Positions 45,122 through 53,461 of a DNA stretch of 64,000 bases are shown here, one piece after another. The notes under the pieces are model-generated. The model was given only the letters and a program-made list of their open reading frames with translations, was not told the DNA's origin and searched no databases. Where the stretch lies: NCBI RefSeq assembly GCF_015057185.1, contig NZ_SVEV01000007.1:36613-100612 (forward strand), written 5' to 3'. Position 1 is the first letter of the stretch. Each line of letters starts with the position of its first letter. This DNA is from Pseudobutyrivibrio sp. (lineage in GTDB: Bacteria; Bacillota; Clostridia; Lachnospirales; Lachnospiraceae). The position numbers and the translations under genes are program-made.

Positions 45122-45757
45122 CGGCCCATTTGGCTCGCCCTTTTCCTTTGGGCGCCACTAGGTCATCCCCAGCCCCGCTCCCCGGCCCGCCTGTATGGAA
45201 ACAATTTCACGAATATTTTTAGTTTTCCAATATGCAAGAGGGAGCATCCCGCATGTGTCTTTCTATGGATGAACTGTTTTGAAAAATGTATTTTTACAGG
45301 GCGGACATATTTGTAAGTTCTAATTGGTACAACTCAGGTCTCAAGGGGGAATTGGGCTCATAATACGTTCACCAAGAAAAATCACAAAGCTGGATTATCA
45401 TATATTGGCACCGTGCTTTATACGACATCGTGTCGCGTGTCGCACTTGCGCCGCCGTCCTAGCGGCGCATGCCAATATATTGATAATCCAGCTTTTATTT
45501 TTCTAGGTTCACTCCCAAATCGCCCAATTCCCCCTGAGCCTGAGTTGTACTAAATATACATTTTCGTGTCCGCCCATAAAATACCTTTTTCAAAATTGTA
45601 CAGACATGAGAAAGACACATGCTAATAAAAGATGCGAGTCCTTGCATATTAGGAAAACAAAATATTCTTGTGAAGTTTCCATACAGGCGGGCCGGGGAGC
45701 AGGGTTGGGGATGGCCTGGTGGCTGCGATGTAGTGAGGCGAGCCAATGGGCCATGGT
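45122..45757. repeat. long palindromic element, copy A (about 636 bp)
   Basis: The left half pairs with the right half almost throughout. Paired blocks include GGCCCATTTGGCTCGCCC with the complement near 45740; CCCGGCCCGCCTGTATGGAAAC with GTTTCCATACAGGCGGGCC (45676-45694); TACAACTCAGG with CCTGAGTTGTA; GGGGGAATTGGG with CCCAATTCCCCC; and TGGATTATCA (45391-45400) with TGATAATCCA (45481-45490). The tip (45411-45474) holds CGACA-TGTCG and GCGCCGC-GCGGCGC hairpins. A short frame in the centre also exists in copy B, but its codons show no coding pattern. No transposase is present. Confidence 0.9.
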
Positions 45758-45759
45758 GT

Positions 45760-46839
45760 CTAATTGGTGGATGGAAAGCCTTCAGAATAAACGAATGTGC
45801 CATCCTTGAGGACCCACATGGCTTCGACGCCTTCGTGGGACTCAATAAATTGCTGGCCGTCCTCTAGGGTCATGTTAAAGAGTGCGGTTGAGAAGGCGTC
45901 GGCCATGCCTGAGTCTGATGCAAGTATTGAGACTTGGGCGAACTCGGTGGATGGGAACAATGTGTCAGGATTGATTATGTGGCAGTAGCGGGTGCCATCA
46001 ACCTCATAGTAGCGCTGGTAATCGCCGCTAGATACCACGCAACCACCATCTCCAATTTCCACTGTTTCAATGTAGGCCTCATCACTTTCTAGGTCTGGGT
46101 TTTGAATTCCTATCTTGAAATTCTTATCTTCAGTTTTTGAGCCAATGGCACAGATATTTCCTCCCACATTGAGTAGGACATGGTCTATACCATGAGCTTT
46201 GGCTGCTGTTGCAACTGCCTGCACAGCGTACCCTTTTGCGATGCCTCCAACATCTAGAGACATTTCTGTGTCAGCTAGGTAAACTGTGCCAGCTTCTTCA
46301 TCTATGATAATATCCTCAATATTTGTGTGTTCTGATGCAGCTGCTAGCTCCTCTTCAGTTGGAAGGGTAGCTGCATCTGGATTTTCAAGACCCTGTTCTC
46401 TGTAGGTGTGCCAAATAGATAGTACTGAGCCCATGGCAATGTTGAGCTTGCCATCTGTTTCATAGTACATCTCCTTGCCATATTTTATTAGGTCTATTAG
46501 CTCACTATCTACTTTTACGGGAGTTATCCCTGCATTATCGTTGATTGTTTTGACATTATTGATGCCTTCATACTCGTTGTAGATATCATATAGATTGTTG
46601 TACCTAGTCAGTTCTTCTTTGATGAAGGCTACATCCTCTGTGAACCTTTCCTCAGTTGTATTGTAGCCACTGATTTCAGTTGTTGTATCAAACAAGTCTA
46701 AGATTGATATTCCGTAGTCCTCGCCTGTGGCAGAAGCTTCTACTGAAGCTTCCGTATCTGGCTGTGATAAAAGCTGGAAGGCTATGAAAGCTATCAAAGC
46801 GACTATTAATAATGCAGAAATAATTATTCCCTTTTTCAT
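45760..46839 (-). CDS. apbE: FAD:protein FMN transferase (ApbE)
   Basis: The 359-residue protein has an N-terminal membrane/lipid-type helix (about 4-24) and an outer ApbE domain with FDTTTEISGYN, MSLDVGGIAKGYAVQ, HVLLNVGGNICAIG, HIINPDTLFPS and LASDSGMADAFSTALF. These supply the FAD and magnesium sites. ApbE moves FMN from FAD onto a Thr/Ser of the target motif. The subtilase gene 11 bp upstream in the same operon carries such a motif, so it is the probable substrate. The end of the gene abuts the palindromic element. Confidence 0.95.
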   Translation of the reverse strand: MKKGIIISALLIVALIAFIAFQLLSQPDTEASVEASATGEDYGISILDLFDTTTEISGYNTTEERFTEDVAFIKEELTRYNNLYDIYNEYEGINNVKTINDNAGITPVKVDSELIDLIKYGKEMYYETDGKLNIAMGSVLSIWHTYREQGLENPDAATLPTEEELAAASEHTNIEDIIIDEEAGTVYLADTEMSLDVGGIAKGYAVQAVATAAKAHGIDHVLLNVGGNICAIGSKTEDKNFKIGIQNPDLESDEAYIETVEIGDGGCVVSSGDYQRYYEVDGTRYCHIINPDTLFPSTEFAQVSILASDSGMADAFSTALFNMTLEDGQQFIESHEGVEAMWVLKDGTFVYSEGFPSTN

Positions 46840-46850
46840 CGTAAATCCTT

Positions 46851-49800
46851 TTATTTAAAAAATTTAAGCTTAATCAGCTTGAGTAAAGCTGTTTTCTTAA
46901 AGATTATACCTGCTCCTGCAACGATAGCAACACCTGCTGATGTTGCTGCAATTGGAACAACTGGTATTTTTTTCTTTTTGTTGTTTTGTTTACTATCAGA
47001 TTCAGAGTTATTTGTTTCGTTAGATGCTGCAGATTCGATAGTATTTTCTTTTATTTCAGCATCCTCCATAGGCACTTCTTCCTCAGCTGCATCGGATGAT
47101 TGGCTACTAGAAGAATTGCTGCTAGATGAGCTTGCAGTCTGAATGCCGGTTGTTTCTTCTATTGTTTCATCAGGCGCTGTCTCCTCAACGACCTCAACTG
47201 CTGCTTCCTCTGTACTAGATTGGGTTGCTGAACTACTAGCGCTGCTTGTTGATGAGCTACTGCCTGAAGATCCACTATTTGATGAGCTGTTTCCTGTCTC
47301 AGAAGACTCAGTGATTTCTTCTGTTGTATTATTCTCCGAAGGCTCAGATATATCTGTGTTTTCCGAAGGTTGCTCTGGAAGTGGTGCTATTTCCTGGGCA
47401 AATGCAGCCAAGTCAACAAGACCATATCCATAAGAATTATCATAGCCCTCGTCACCCTTATCCTGGCTGGTTGTCTGAAGTAATTCCTTGAATTCATCAG
47501 GTGTAATGTCAGGATTAGCCTGCTTTGCTGCTGCAGCCATTGCTGCAACTATAGGTGAAGAATATGATGTTCCCGATTTAACGAAGCATCTGTAACCACG
47601 TGCGCTAAGTCCCAAACTTAAAATCTGCTGACCTGGGGCAGTAACATATACCTGGTCGTTCTTTGTTGAATTTACACGCACGTTTCCTGCATTATCAACT
47701 GCACCTACGCTGATAACAGAATCATAGGATGCAGGATAAATGTAGGCATCTTCTGTGGAGCCAGATACTCCAGAGTTTCCTGAAGCTCCGACAACTATTA
47801 CACCGCATGAATTTGCATAATCAACTGCTGCTTTTAGCTCCTCTGTGTCAAGCAAGCTTACGCTAGTTGTGATTACGTCTGCATCAAATTTATCTACAGC
47901 CTCTACGATTGCTCTGCCTGCTGCTTTACTTGCTTCCTCACTAGCACCTGAATCTATTCTCATTGGAATAATATCCACGTCGCTAAGCAATCCGGCTATA
48001 CCAATATTGTTATCCCTCTTTGCGACGATAATACCTGTCACAAAAGTACCATGCCCCTCAGGATCAGTAAGCTCCTCATTGTTCTCTGCGCCTGGGTCAT
48101 TCATTGGAGAATCATTTACATAGTCCCAGCCTGCAAGGATGTGATGATAATCTATATCTGCCGAATTGCAAATCAATCCACTATCGATAACCGCAATCTT
48201 GACTCCCGAACCAGTCAATCCATGCTCTGCTAATCCATTTCCGTTAATGTCATCATAATACTTACTTTGAAGTGACCAGTAAGTGTCATTTAAAGTAGTA
48301 TCAACTGTTTCCTCTTCTTCCTCTTCTTCAGATTGTGTAATTTCTATATCAAATCCAAAGATTTCTGCTATTGAATAAAGTGTATCAGAGTTTGTTACAT
48401 ATTCTCGCTCGTAGTCTGTGAGCGCAGTGTAGTAATTGATTGCAGCTAAAACATTGTTAATATTTCCAGTTGTAGATGTGTTTGCTGAGGTATAGCCTGC
48501 GATTTTATCTATTGCATTTATAGCAGTCTGAGCTGAAGCCTTGGCAAGTGCATCTGTTACACCTGATTTTATTCCAGATGATGTAAGTGTAGCTCCAGAA
48601 ACTGCATCAACCTCTGTTGTCTGCTGTTCCACGATTGTACTGTAGAGTGTTGATGCTCTTGCATATGGAGATGTATCACCACCCTCTGTGGTCTCACTGT
48701 GGCTAATACACTCGATTGAAGAAATCATATTGTTTTCAATGACAACATTAAATGTCATTGTACCTCCACGACCTACTCCTTCACCTGTGTATGTTCCATT
48801 TGCCCAAGTTACGCCACTTAATTCAGTCGATGCCTTTGACTCGGTGTAAGCTTTCTCATAATAATTTGTGCACATAACAAATGCATCATATGGATTTGAA
48901 GATGATGCGGCCTGTCCGTGCCACTCCCAAGCAGGGGTACCATACTGTCCACTTGTTTGGCCTACCACTGTAACTTCTGTCTCGTTTTCCCTATTGATTA
49001 CATCGTAAATCCAGTCTCCACCAGTGGTTCCGTAGTTCTGAACCCATGAAACATTGTTACTAGAATCATATTTAATAATTATGCCGTCGTTTGCGCCATA
49101 GTTGTCCCAAATGTAGCCTTCATCCAATAAATCGCGTTCAACGATTGTAGTATTTGAAGTTCCGAATACAACATATCCGCCGTCGCTAGTTGCTGTAACT
49201 CCTTCCATTTGAGTACCTGCATTTGCTGTAAGGCTTCCTGAAAGGCCGTCTACTGTTCCGATGTTTCTTGCAAATAAAACGTCATCCAAATCAGCTGAAT
49301 AACGTACAACCACAACGTCTGTAGAGCCATAGCACTTCCAGTCTTCTCCTGTTGTTGCATCGTTTGTAGCTGTTCCTGTAACTACATAAGTGCCATCATC
49401 AAGAACTGCTACTGACAAGTACTCAGCGGTTATTAAATCGATGCTATCCTGGGCTGTTGGATTAGCTGTACCTGCCATTCTATGGGCGATAAGTTCTCCT
49501 GTAAGTCCGTCCCATTTTGCAATAACTGCATTTGCGTTACCCTTTGCAAGCTGTGTTATTCCTACTGTAATAAAGTTACCGTCCTCGTCGATATCAAGGC
49601 CTCTGATTTTTTCTGTAGGATTTGAGTATGAAGAATCTGCAACATCCTCCATGACACCATAGTTTTCAAATGAAGCAAATTCAACATTAAAGTCCTTATC
49701 GAATTTTATTAAACATCCATTGAAGCCCTTATCACTTGCACGTTTGCTTAATTCCTCATCCTCACCAGAGGCATTCTGCCAAATTTGTGTTTTTGTACTG

Positions 49801-50855
49801 AATCCATCCTCAGAAGAAGCTATATATCCTGTAAGGTATGAAGTATATCCAGAAACAGCAAAACCGCCATCATCTGTAGGAACAATACCATTTAGCTCAT
49901 AACCTGCTCCCGATGTAGAATTGATAATGTATTCTGTATAGTCATCCTTATCATTAGGATTGATTTTTACAATGTACATAGCGGTTCTTGTACTTTCGTA
50001 ATCTCTTACACGACCAACCGCAACAATACTTCCGTCGGCAATTACATCAACACCAAGAAAATACGAAACTCCTACATGTGTTGATTCCCATGTCCATTTC
50101 ACATCATGATCACTATCGAAGCAAACAACAATAGCCTCATTGTATGAATGCCCATATTGCGGAGATGCTTCCATATTTGTTGTGAAATCCCAATCAGGGT
50201 CATCGCTTGCCCCAAAGGTATAACCTGCTGCTACAAAAGCGCCTTCTTCCTCGCCAGAAGCTGGAAGTAAATATGCAGCTGCTTCGAATTTGTCCTCATA
50301 CAATCCACCGTAGCTTTTTGCAGATTTAAAATCCAGCGCATTATTAAACTTTGATTGTGTTGCTGAAGTAACACCGTCAATATCTGTTTTCTTTAATTTG
50401 TGAGGCTTTTCTTTTTCCTCTTCCTCTTCTTCAGCTTCTTCTTCAAGCTCTGTTAAATCAAGCTCTTCATCTGTAGCACTAGCTAAGGAAGTAATGAGCT
50501 GTTCTTCTATAGACTCATCAGACTCATCGTCATCGCCTTCTGAAGTCTCAGTCTCTTCGTCATCGCCATCTGAAGCCTCAGTCTCTTCTTCTCCTTCCTC
50601 ATTCTCGCCATCATCATTCTGGCTTACTTCATCATTGTCTTCTTCATCTTTTTCTTCTTCGCCATCCTGACTTTCTTTTTCAGACTCATCCAAGTCCTCT
50701 GTTTCTTCCACAGAATCATCTGTTGTATCTTCTTCTGTAACAACAGCCCCATCTGTCTCGGCTGCAAGCACAATCATAGGAGCCCCAATTAGCCCAGTAT
50801 AGGCTATGCTCAGAGCCATGATCATGCTAAGCACCGTGTTCAACACTTTTTTCAT
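46851..50855 (-). CDS. extracellular subtilase (S8) with FMN-binding domain and beta-propeller
   Basis: The 1334-residue protein has a signal peptide (about 1-32), a very acidic region (about 33-155), a propeller-like repeat region (about 165-665; DGGFAVSGYTS, DGGYVVFGTSN), an FMN_bind domain (about 675-775) with the flavinylation motif DAVSGATLTSSG near 755, a linker, and an S8 protease domain (about 870-1145). The triad is Asp in AVIDSG near 887, His in EGHGTFVTG near 934, and Ser in SGTSYSSPIVAAMA near 1094. A Ser-rich region and a membrane helix with a Lys-rich tail end the protein. ApbE is encoded 11 bp downstream. All protease residues are intact. Confidence 0.9.
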   Translation of the reverse strand: MKKVLNTVLSMIMALSIAYTGLIGAPMIVLAAETDGAVVTEEDTTDDSVEETEDLDESEKESQDGEEEKDEEDNDEVSQNDDGENEEGEEETEASDGDDEETETSEGDDDESDESIEEQLITSLASATDEELDLTELEEEAEEEEEEKEKPHKLKKTDIDGVTSATQSKFNNALDFKSAKSYGGLYEDKFEAAAYLLPASGEEEGAFVAAGYTFGASDDPDWDFTTNMEASPQYGHSYNEAIVVCFDSDHDVKWTWESTHVGVSYFLGVDVIADGSIVAVGRVRDYESTRTAMYIVKINPNDKDDYTEYIINSTSGAGYELNGIVPTDDGGFAVSGYTSYLTGYIASSEDGFSTKTQIWQNASGEDEELSKRASDKGFNGCLIKFDKDFNVEFASFENYGVMEDVADSSYSNPTEKIRGLDIDEDGNFITVGITQLAKGNANAVIAKWDGLTGELIAHRMAGTANPTAQDSIDLITAEYLSVAVLDDGTYVVTGTATNDATTGEDWKCYGSTDVVVVRYSADLDDVLFARNIGTVDGLSGSLTANAGTQMEGVTATSDGGYVVFGTSNTTIVERDLLDEGYIWDNYGANDGIIIKYDSSNNVSWVQNYGTTGGDWIYDVINRENETEVTVVGQTSGQYGTPAWEWHGQAASSSNPYDAFVMCTNYYEKAYTESKASTELSGVTWANGTYTGEGVGRGGTMTFNVVIENNMISSIECISHSETTEGGDTSPYARASTLYSTIVEQQTTEVDAVSGATLTSSGIKSGVTDALAKASAQTAINAIDKIAGYTSANTSTTGNINNVLAAINYYTALTDYEREYVTNSDTLYSIAEIFGFDIEITQSEEEEEEETVDTTLNDTYWSLQSKYYDDINGNGLAEHGLTGSGVKIAVIDSGLICNSADIDYHHILAGWDYVNDSPMNDPGAENNEELTDPEGHGTFVTGIIVAKRDNNIGIAGLLSDVDIIPMRIDSGASEEASKAAGRAIVEAVDKFDADVITTSVSLLDTEELKAAVDYANSCGVIVVGASGNSGVSGSTEDAYIYPASYDSVISVGAVDNAGNVRVNSTKNDQVYVTAPGQQILSLGLSARGYRCFVKSGTSYSSPIVAAMAAAAKQANPDITPDEFKELLQTTSQDKGDEGYDNSYGYGLVDLAAFAQEIAPLPEQPSENTDISEPSENNTTEEITESSETGNSSSNSGSSGSSSSTSSASSSATQSSTEEAAVEVVEETAPDETIEETTGIQTASSSSSNSSSSQSSDAAEEEVPMEDAEIKENTIESAASNETNNSESDSKQNNKKKKIPVVPIAATSAGVAIVAGAGIIFKKTALLKLIKLKFFK

Positions 50856-50983
50856 GCATTTTCTCCTTAGTTATATCTCACTTACGCTTTGCACTGCTAA
50901 CTAACGTTAGAGCAAACTAACCGCGGTTATGAATTATAACATAGTGCTAAAAAACTATCTACACCATTTTAAGTTTCCGTGTC

Positions 50984-51018
50984 TACGATGTAGTGAGGCG
51001 TGCCAATGGGGCATGATG
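50984..51018. repeat. solo end of the palindromic element
   Basis: About 35 bp (CGATGTAGTGAGGCGTGCCA and on) match the right end of copy A near 45725-45757 with few changes. Nothing else of the element is here, so it is a remnant or an independent copy of its terminal sequence. The rest of the 256-bp gap 50856-51111 shows no gene. Confidence 0.7.
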
Positions 51019-51111
51019 GCTTTATTTATTCTTGGGCATGAAATAGAAAAAGTTTTTTCACACTCTGGTGGTAATATGTCCTCAGAATTATATTTTCGTG
51101 AGGTAATCTAC

Positions 51112-51270
51112 ATGGCAGAGAAAAAAAATAGTGACAGCTTCATAAGTGATTCCGGCATTATTATCAGCAACAAAACAAAGCAAGCGAAGATTTTTGTATT
51201 CATTTGCAATGTGCTGACTCTGATATTGGCTGTACTGGGATTTATAACTTTTGTTATTGGGAATTTTTAG
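51112..51270 (+). CDS. small single-helix membrane protein
   Basis: The frame has 52 codons from an ATG preceded by GAGGT. A polar N-terminus (EKKNSDSFISDSGIIISNKT) is followed by a membrane helix (about 28-50). No family was recognised. A longer reading of the frame from 50929 would include the palindrome remnant and is not favoured. It is the first gene before the K+ channel on the same strand and may be co-transcribed with it. Confidence 0.55.
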   Translation: MAEKKNSDSFISDSGIIISNKTKQAKIFVFICNVLTLILAVLGFITFVIGNF

Positions 51271-51349
51271 GGGACCTTTAGTGTGACTAATGTTTAAGCG
51301 AGTATTGATTTAGACTAGGTTAATCAAAAGTAATTATTGAGGATAATTT

Positions 51350-52078
51350 ATGTATGAATTTAAGCGTAGAATCTATGAAGTAATAGAAGTTTCTCATATT
51401 GGGGATATTTCCAGTCGTGCCTACGACAAATTGATGACAACAGCCATCATCGTAGGTCTGATTCCTTTGACCTTGAAGACAATGAACAAATACGTCATTG
51501 CAATAGATGTGCTGACGAGTTTTTTGTTTTTGATTGATTACGTGGCGCGTGTATACACAGCCGATTACAAAATGGGATACAAGAATTATCGCGCCTATAT
51601 AGCCTACATTTTTACTCCACTGGCTATTTTTGATTTGCTGTCAATATTGCCTGTAATATATATAATCGTGCCTGTATCCACTGTAATTGGACTCTTGCGT
51701 CTTTTCAGAATCTTCCGTGTACTAAAGCTAATCAGATACTCCAAGACTATGGTTATCATCGCAAACGTAGTTCGCAAGGTAAAATCCCAACTTCTGGCTG
51801 TGCTTCTTTTGATTGTAGTTTACATTTTTGTTGCTGCTATGCTTATATTCCAACTGGAGCCAGAGCTTTTCGGCAACTTCTTTGATGCACTTTACTGGGC
51901 AACAATTTCTATCACCACCATCGGCTACGGCGACTTTACACCTGTCACCGCCCTTGGCAAATTCATCACTATGATTTCCGCCCTTGTTGGCATGGCAGTC
52001 ATCGCACTCCCAACTGGTATCATCACAGCCGCATACATGGCTGAAATCACCAAGAAGAAATCTAAGTATGAGTTGTAA
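51350..52078 (+). CDS. voltage-gated potassium channel protein (six-helix)
   Basis: The 242-residue protein has the six-helix plan of Ion_trans channels. S4 carries regularly spaced Arg/Lys (RLFRIFRVLKLIRYSK) and the pore loop has the selectivity filter TIGYGDF, followed by S6 (MISALVGMAVIALPTGIITA). There is no C-terminal RCK or cyclic-nucleotide domain. Tetramers would pass K+ across the membrane. TGAGGA is well placed. Confidence 0.92.
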   Translation: MYEFKRRIYEVIEVSHIGDISSRAYDKLMTTAIIVGLIPLTLKTMNKYVIAIDVLTSFLFLIDYVARVYTADYKMGYKNYRAYIAYIFTPLAIFDLLSILPVIYIIVPVSTVIGLLRLFRIFRVLKLIRYSKTMVIIANVVRKVKSQLLAVLLLIVVYIFVAAMLIFQLEPELFGNFFDALYWATISITTIGYGDFTPVTALGKFITMISALVGMAVIALPTGIITAAYMAEITKKKSKYEL

Positions 52079-52101
52079 AAATCATGCTGATGAAAATTAA
52101 G

Positions 52102-52293
52102 CTAACACTTCTTTATGAAAGACAAAGAATCCTCTTTATTTTCGGCTAGAATATTCAATAGTCTGTATGCTGGTCCTGTTGGGTGAGTACTGCCTAATTC
52201 CCAAGCTTCAAAAGTTTTTGCTTTTAAATTGCCTTTTTCAAAATCAATTGCTTCCTGCAGTCCCTCTTTTAAATCATCAAACAGTGTACTCAT
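52102..52293 (-). pseudogene. HigA-type antitoxin with its helix-turn-helix deleted
   Basis: The 63-codon frame joins a HigA-like N-terminus (FDDLKEGLQEAIDFEKGNLK) straight to the conserved C-terminus (EAWELGSTHPTGPAYRLLNI). In the family about 30-35 residues with the DNA-binding motif lie between. The deletion is in frame. Its ATG overlaps the stop of the toxin remnant (ATGA), the usual arrangement in these operons. It probably cannot bind DNA. Confidence 0.75.
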
Positions 52294-52358
52294 ATGCTAC
52301 CTCCTGTTTCTTTCCATCTTTTGGTAAAAATTGGCACCTCGATAAATGTTCTTGGCAT
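52290..52358 (-). pseudogene. RelE/HigB-type toxin, reduced to 22 codons
   Basis: A good AGGAAG site and ATG start MPRTFIEVPIFTKRWKETGG, the typical N-terminus of Lachnospiraceal RelE/HigB toxins, but it ends after 22 codons. The rest, about 90 residues with the catalytic core, is gone. The terminal TGG may come from the conserved GTGG block, so an internal deletion is likely. Confidence 0.72.
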
Positions 52359-52388
52359 TATTCTTCCTAAAAATTCTTGATACTTAGT

Positions 52389-52417
52389 ATTTAATACCCT
52401 ACATTGTAGGGTGTAAA
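52389..52417 (-). promoter_or_regulatory. promoter and operator of the decayed toxin-antitoxin pair
   Basis: The perfect palindrome ACCCTACA-t-TGTAGGGT (52396-52412) lies between a possible -35 TTTACA (52412-52417) and -10 TTAAAT (52389-52394) with 17 bp spacing, read on the minus strand. A palindrome over the promoter is the usual site for antitoxin autorepression. Confidence 0.6.
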
Positions 52418-52479
52418 TATTCTATCTAATATAGGATGAAAAACTAAACATATTCTGCAATTACATACAAATAAATAAT

Positions 52480-52513
52480 GTCGCACTTTTTTATTTAGGT
52501 GCGACTTTTTTTA
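52480..52513. terminator. bidirectional-looking hairpin with T run
   Basis: GTCGCAC pairs with GTGCGAC around an AT loop, followed on the plus strand by seven Ts and preceded on the minus strand by T-rich DNA. It lies between hicB and the decayed pair and could stop transcription in either direction. Confidence 0.6.
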
Positions 52514-52530
52514 TTTCCACTAAAATGGAC

Positions 52531-52572
52531 ATAAAAGAAGCCACATCCTCACGACAAGATGTGACCTCTTTA
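52531..52572 (-). terminator. terminator after hicB
   Basis: On the minus strand GAGGTCACATC pairs with GATGTGGCTTC (imperfect) and is followed by TTTTAT, about 50 bp past the hicB stop codon. Confidence 0.7.
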
Positions 52573-52621
52573 AAGTTAACTTGATTTGATAAAATGCATT
52601 ATAACATACTGAGCGTAAAAA

Positions 52622-53011
52622 TCAATATCCTACTTTAGCTAATAGCGCTTCTTCTAGAATTCTGGAAAAATTTAGTCCCAGCTTTTCTGCTTTCAAATTT
52701 AAATAGTAGGGTATTGTTACATTTTTTCTTACTTTGCGATTATCGCATTTCAGGCGATACACGTCAAAATCAATATCTACATATGTCACAATATCGTCTT
52801 TTTCAGTAACATACTCTCCGTCGTCGGCTCCAGGTAAATCTCTCCCTTGATCCTGGTATTCAATGCCAACAATCCCGATGGCGTCTCTTGCCATTTCCAT
52901 TGCATCCGCCATACTTTCACCCGATGTATCAATGTTAAATGCCGGCACATACACTAGATAGCCGCATTCATCCGGTGTGAGTATAACAGGATAAGCAATC
53001 CTATTAGCCAT
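52622..53011 (-). CDS. hicB: HicB antitoxin
   Basis: The 129-residue protein has the HicB partial RNase H-like fold at the N-terminus (YPVILTPDECGYLVYVPAF, ESMADAMEMARDAIGIVG) and a C-terminal ribbon-helix-helix-type DNA-binding segment (RKNVTIPYYLNLKAEKLGLN, SRILEEALL). HicB binds and blocks HicA and represses the pair. GGAGG precedes the start. It follows hicA by 88 bp in the same operon. Confidence 0.92.
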   Translation of the reverse strand: MANRIAYPVILTPDECGYLVYVPAFNIDTSGESMADAMEMARDAIGIVGIEYQDQGRDLPGADDGEYVTEKDDIVTYVDIDFDVYRLKCDNRKVRKNVTIPYYLNLKAEKLGLNFSRILEEALLAKVGY

Positions 53012-53099
53012 AGCGTCCTCCTTTGCCTACTCCCCCATTTTTCAGAAATATTGAGAAGATTTAACCCAATCGAAACAGAAACTCATATAGCAGAACAGG

Positions 53100-53270
53100 C
53101 TATATGCCTGTTCGCTTTATGATTCTCTTTGCCAAGTTTTCAGGAATTTCGTTATGTCGTTCAATCGGCTCCATTTGTACACCGTTGGTGTATACATCGT
53201 GATTGGAGCCGTGGCGAATGAGATACCACCCGTTGGCTTCGAGACGCTTAATAAGGTCTCTTCGTTTCAA
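53100..53270 (-). CDS. hicA: HicA toxin, TTG start
   Basis: A 56-codon frame from TTG 53270 (AGGAGG about ten bases upstream) encodes KRRDLIKRLEANGWYLIRHG followed by SNHDVYTNG and HNEIPENLAKRIIKRTG. This is the full double-stranded-RNA-binding-like HicA fold with the catalytic His in GSNHDVY. HicA cleaves mRNA. The TTG start makes it easy to miss. It is first in the operon, before hicB, the usual order. The gene contains an internal inverted repeat (GGCTCCA/TGGAGCC). Confidence 0.93.
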   Translation of the reverse strand: MKRRDLIKRLEANGWYLIRHGSNHDVYTNGVQMEPIERHNEIPENLAKRIIKRTGI

Positions 53271-53304
53271 ATCAAGTTAACCTCCTTTCATATTTCTTGA
53301 TTAA

Positions 53305-53360
53305 ATTATACACATATTATGCGCATACATCAAGTGTTTTATACGCATATTGTGCGCATA
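53305..53360 (-). promoter_or_regulatory. hicAB promoter with repeated operator
   Basis: On the minus strand a -35 TTGATG (53328-53333) and -10 TATAAT (53305-53310) are 17 bp apart. TATGCGCATA lies in the spacer (53318-53327), and TGTGCGCATA occurs 33 bp upstream (53351-53360) with ATACGCATAT between. The GCGCAT repeats, three helical turns apart, are probably HicB sites. Confidence 0.75.
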
Positions 53361-53461
53361 TTTTTAATTTCTTGCTTAATAAAAGCACCCTATTTCTAGG
53401 ATGCTCAATCTTATAGATAGTATTTTCTTCTTAGATAGAATTTTCAAAGAAAGGCAACATA

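Noticed and set aside
45324..45506. Small protein gene conserved between palindrome copies A and B (second at 63612-63839)
   Set aside because: Similarity follows from the palindrome itself; changes track base pairing rather than codon position, and no ribosome site is present.
46851..50855. Mycosin-type subtilase of the T7SS
   Set aside because: It is about 5 kb outside the T7SS operon, pairs with apbE, and has propeller and FMN_bind domains not known in mycosins.
50929..51111. N-terminal extension of the small plus-strand membrane protein
   Set aside because: It contains the palindrome remnant and has no ribosome site; the internal ATG at 51112 has GAGGT.
53380..53405. Terminator between hicA and the 53521 gene
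   Set aside because: A stem AGCACCCTA/TAGGATGCT exists, but neither flanking gene ends here and the T run is weak.
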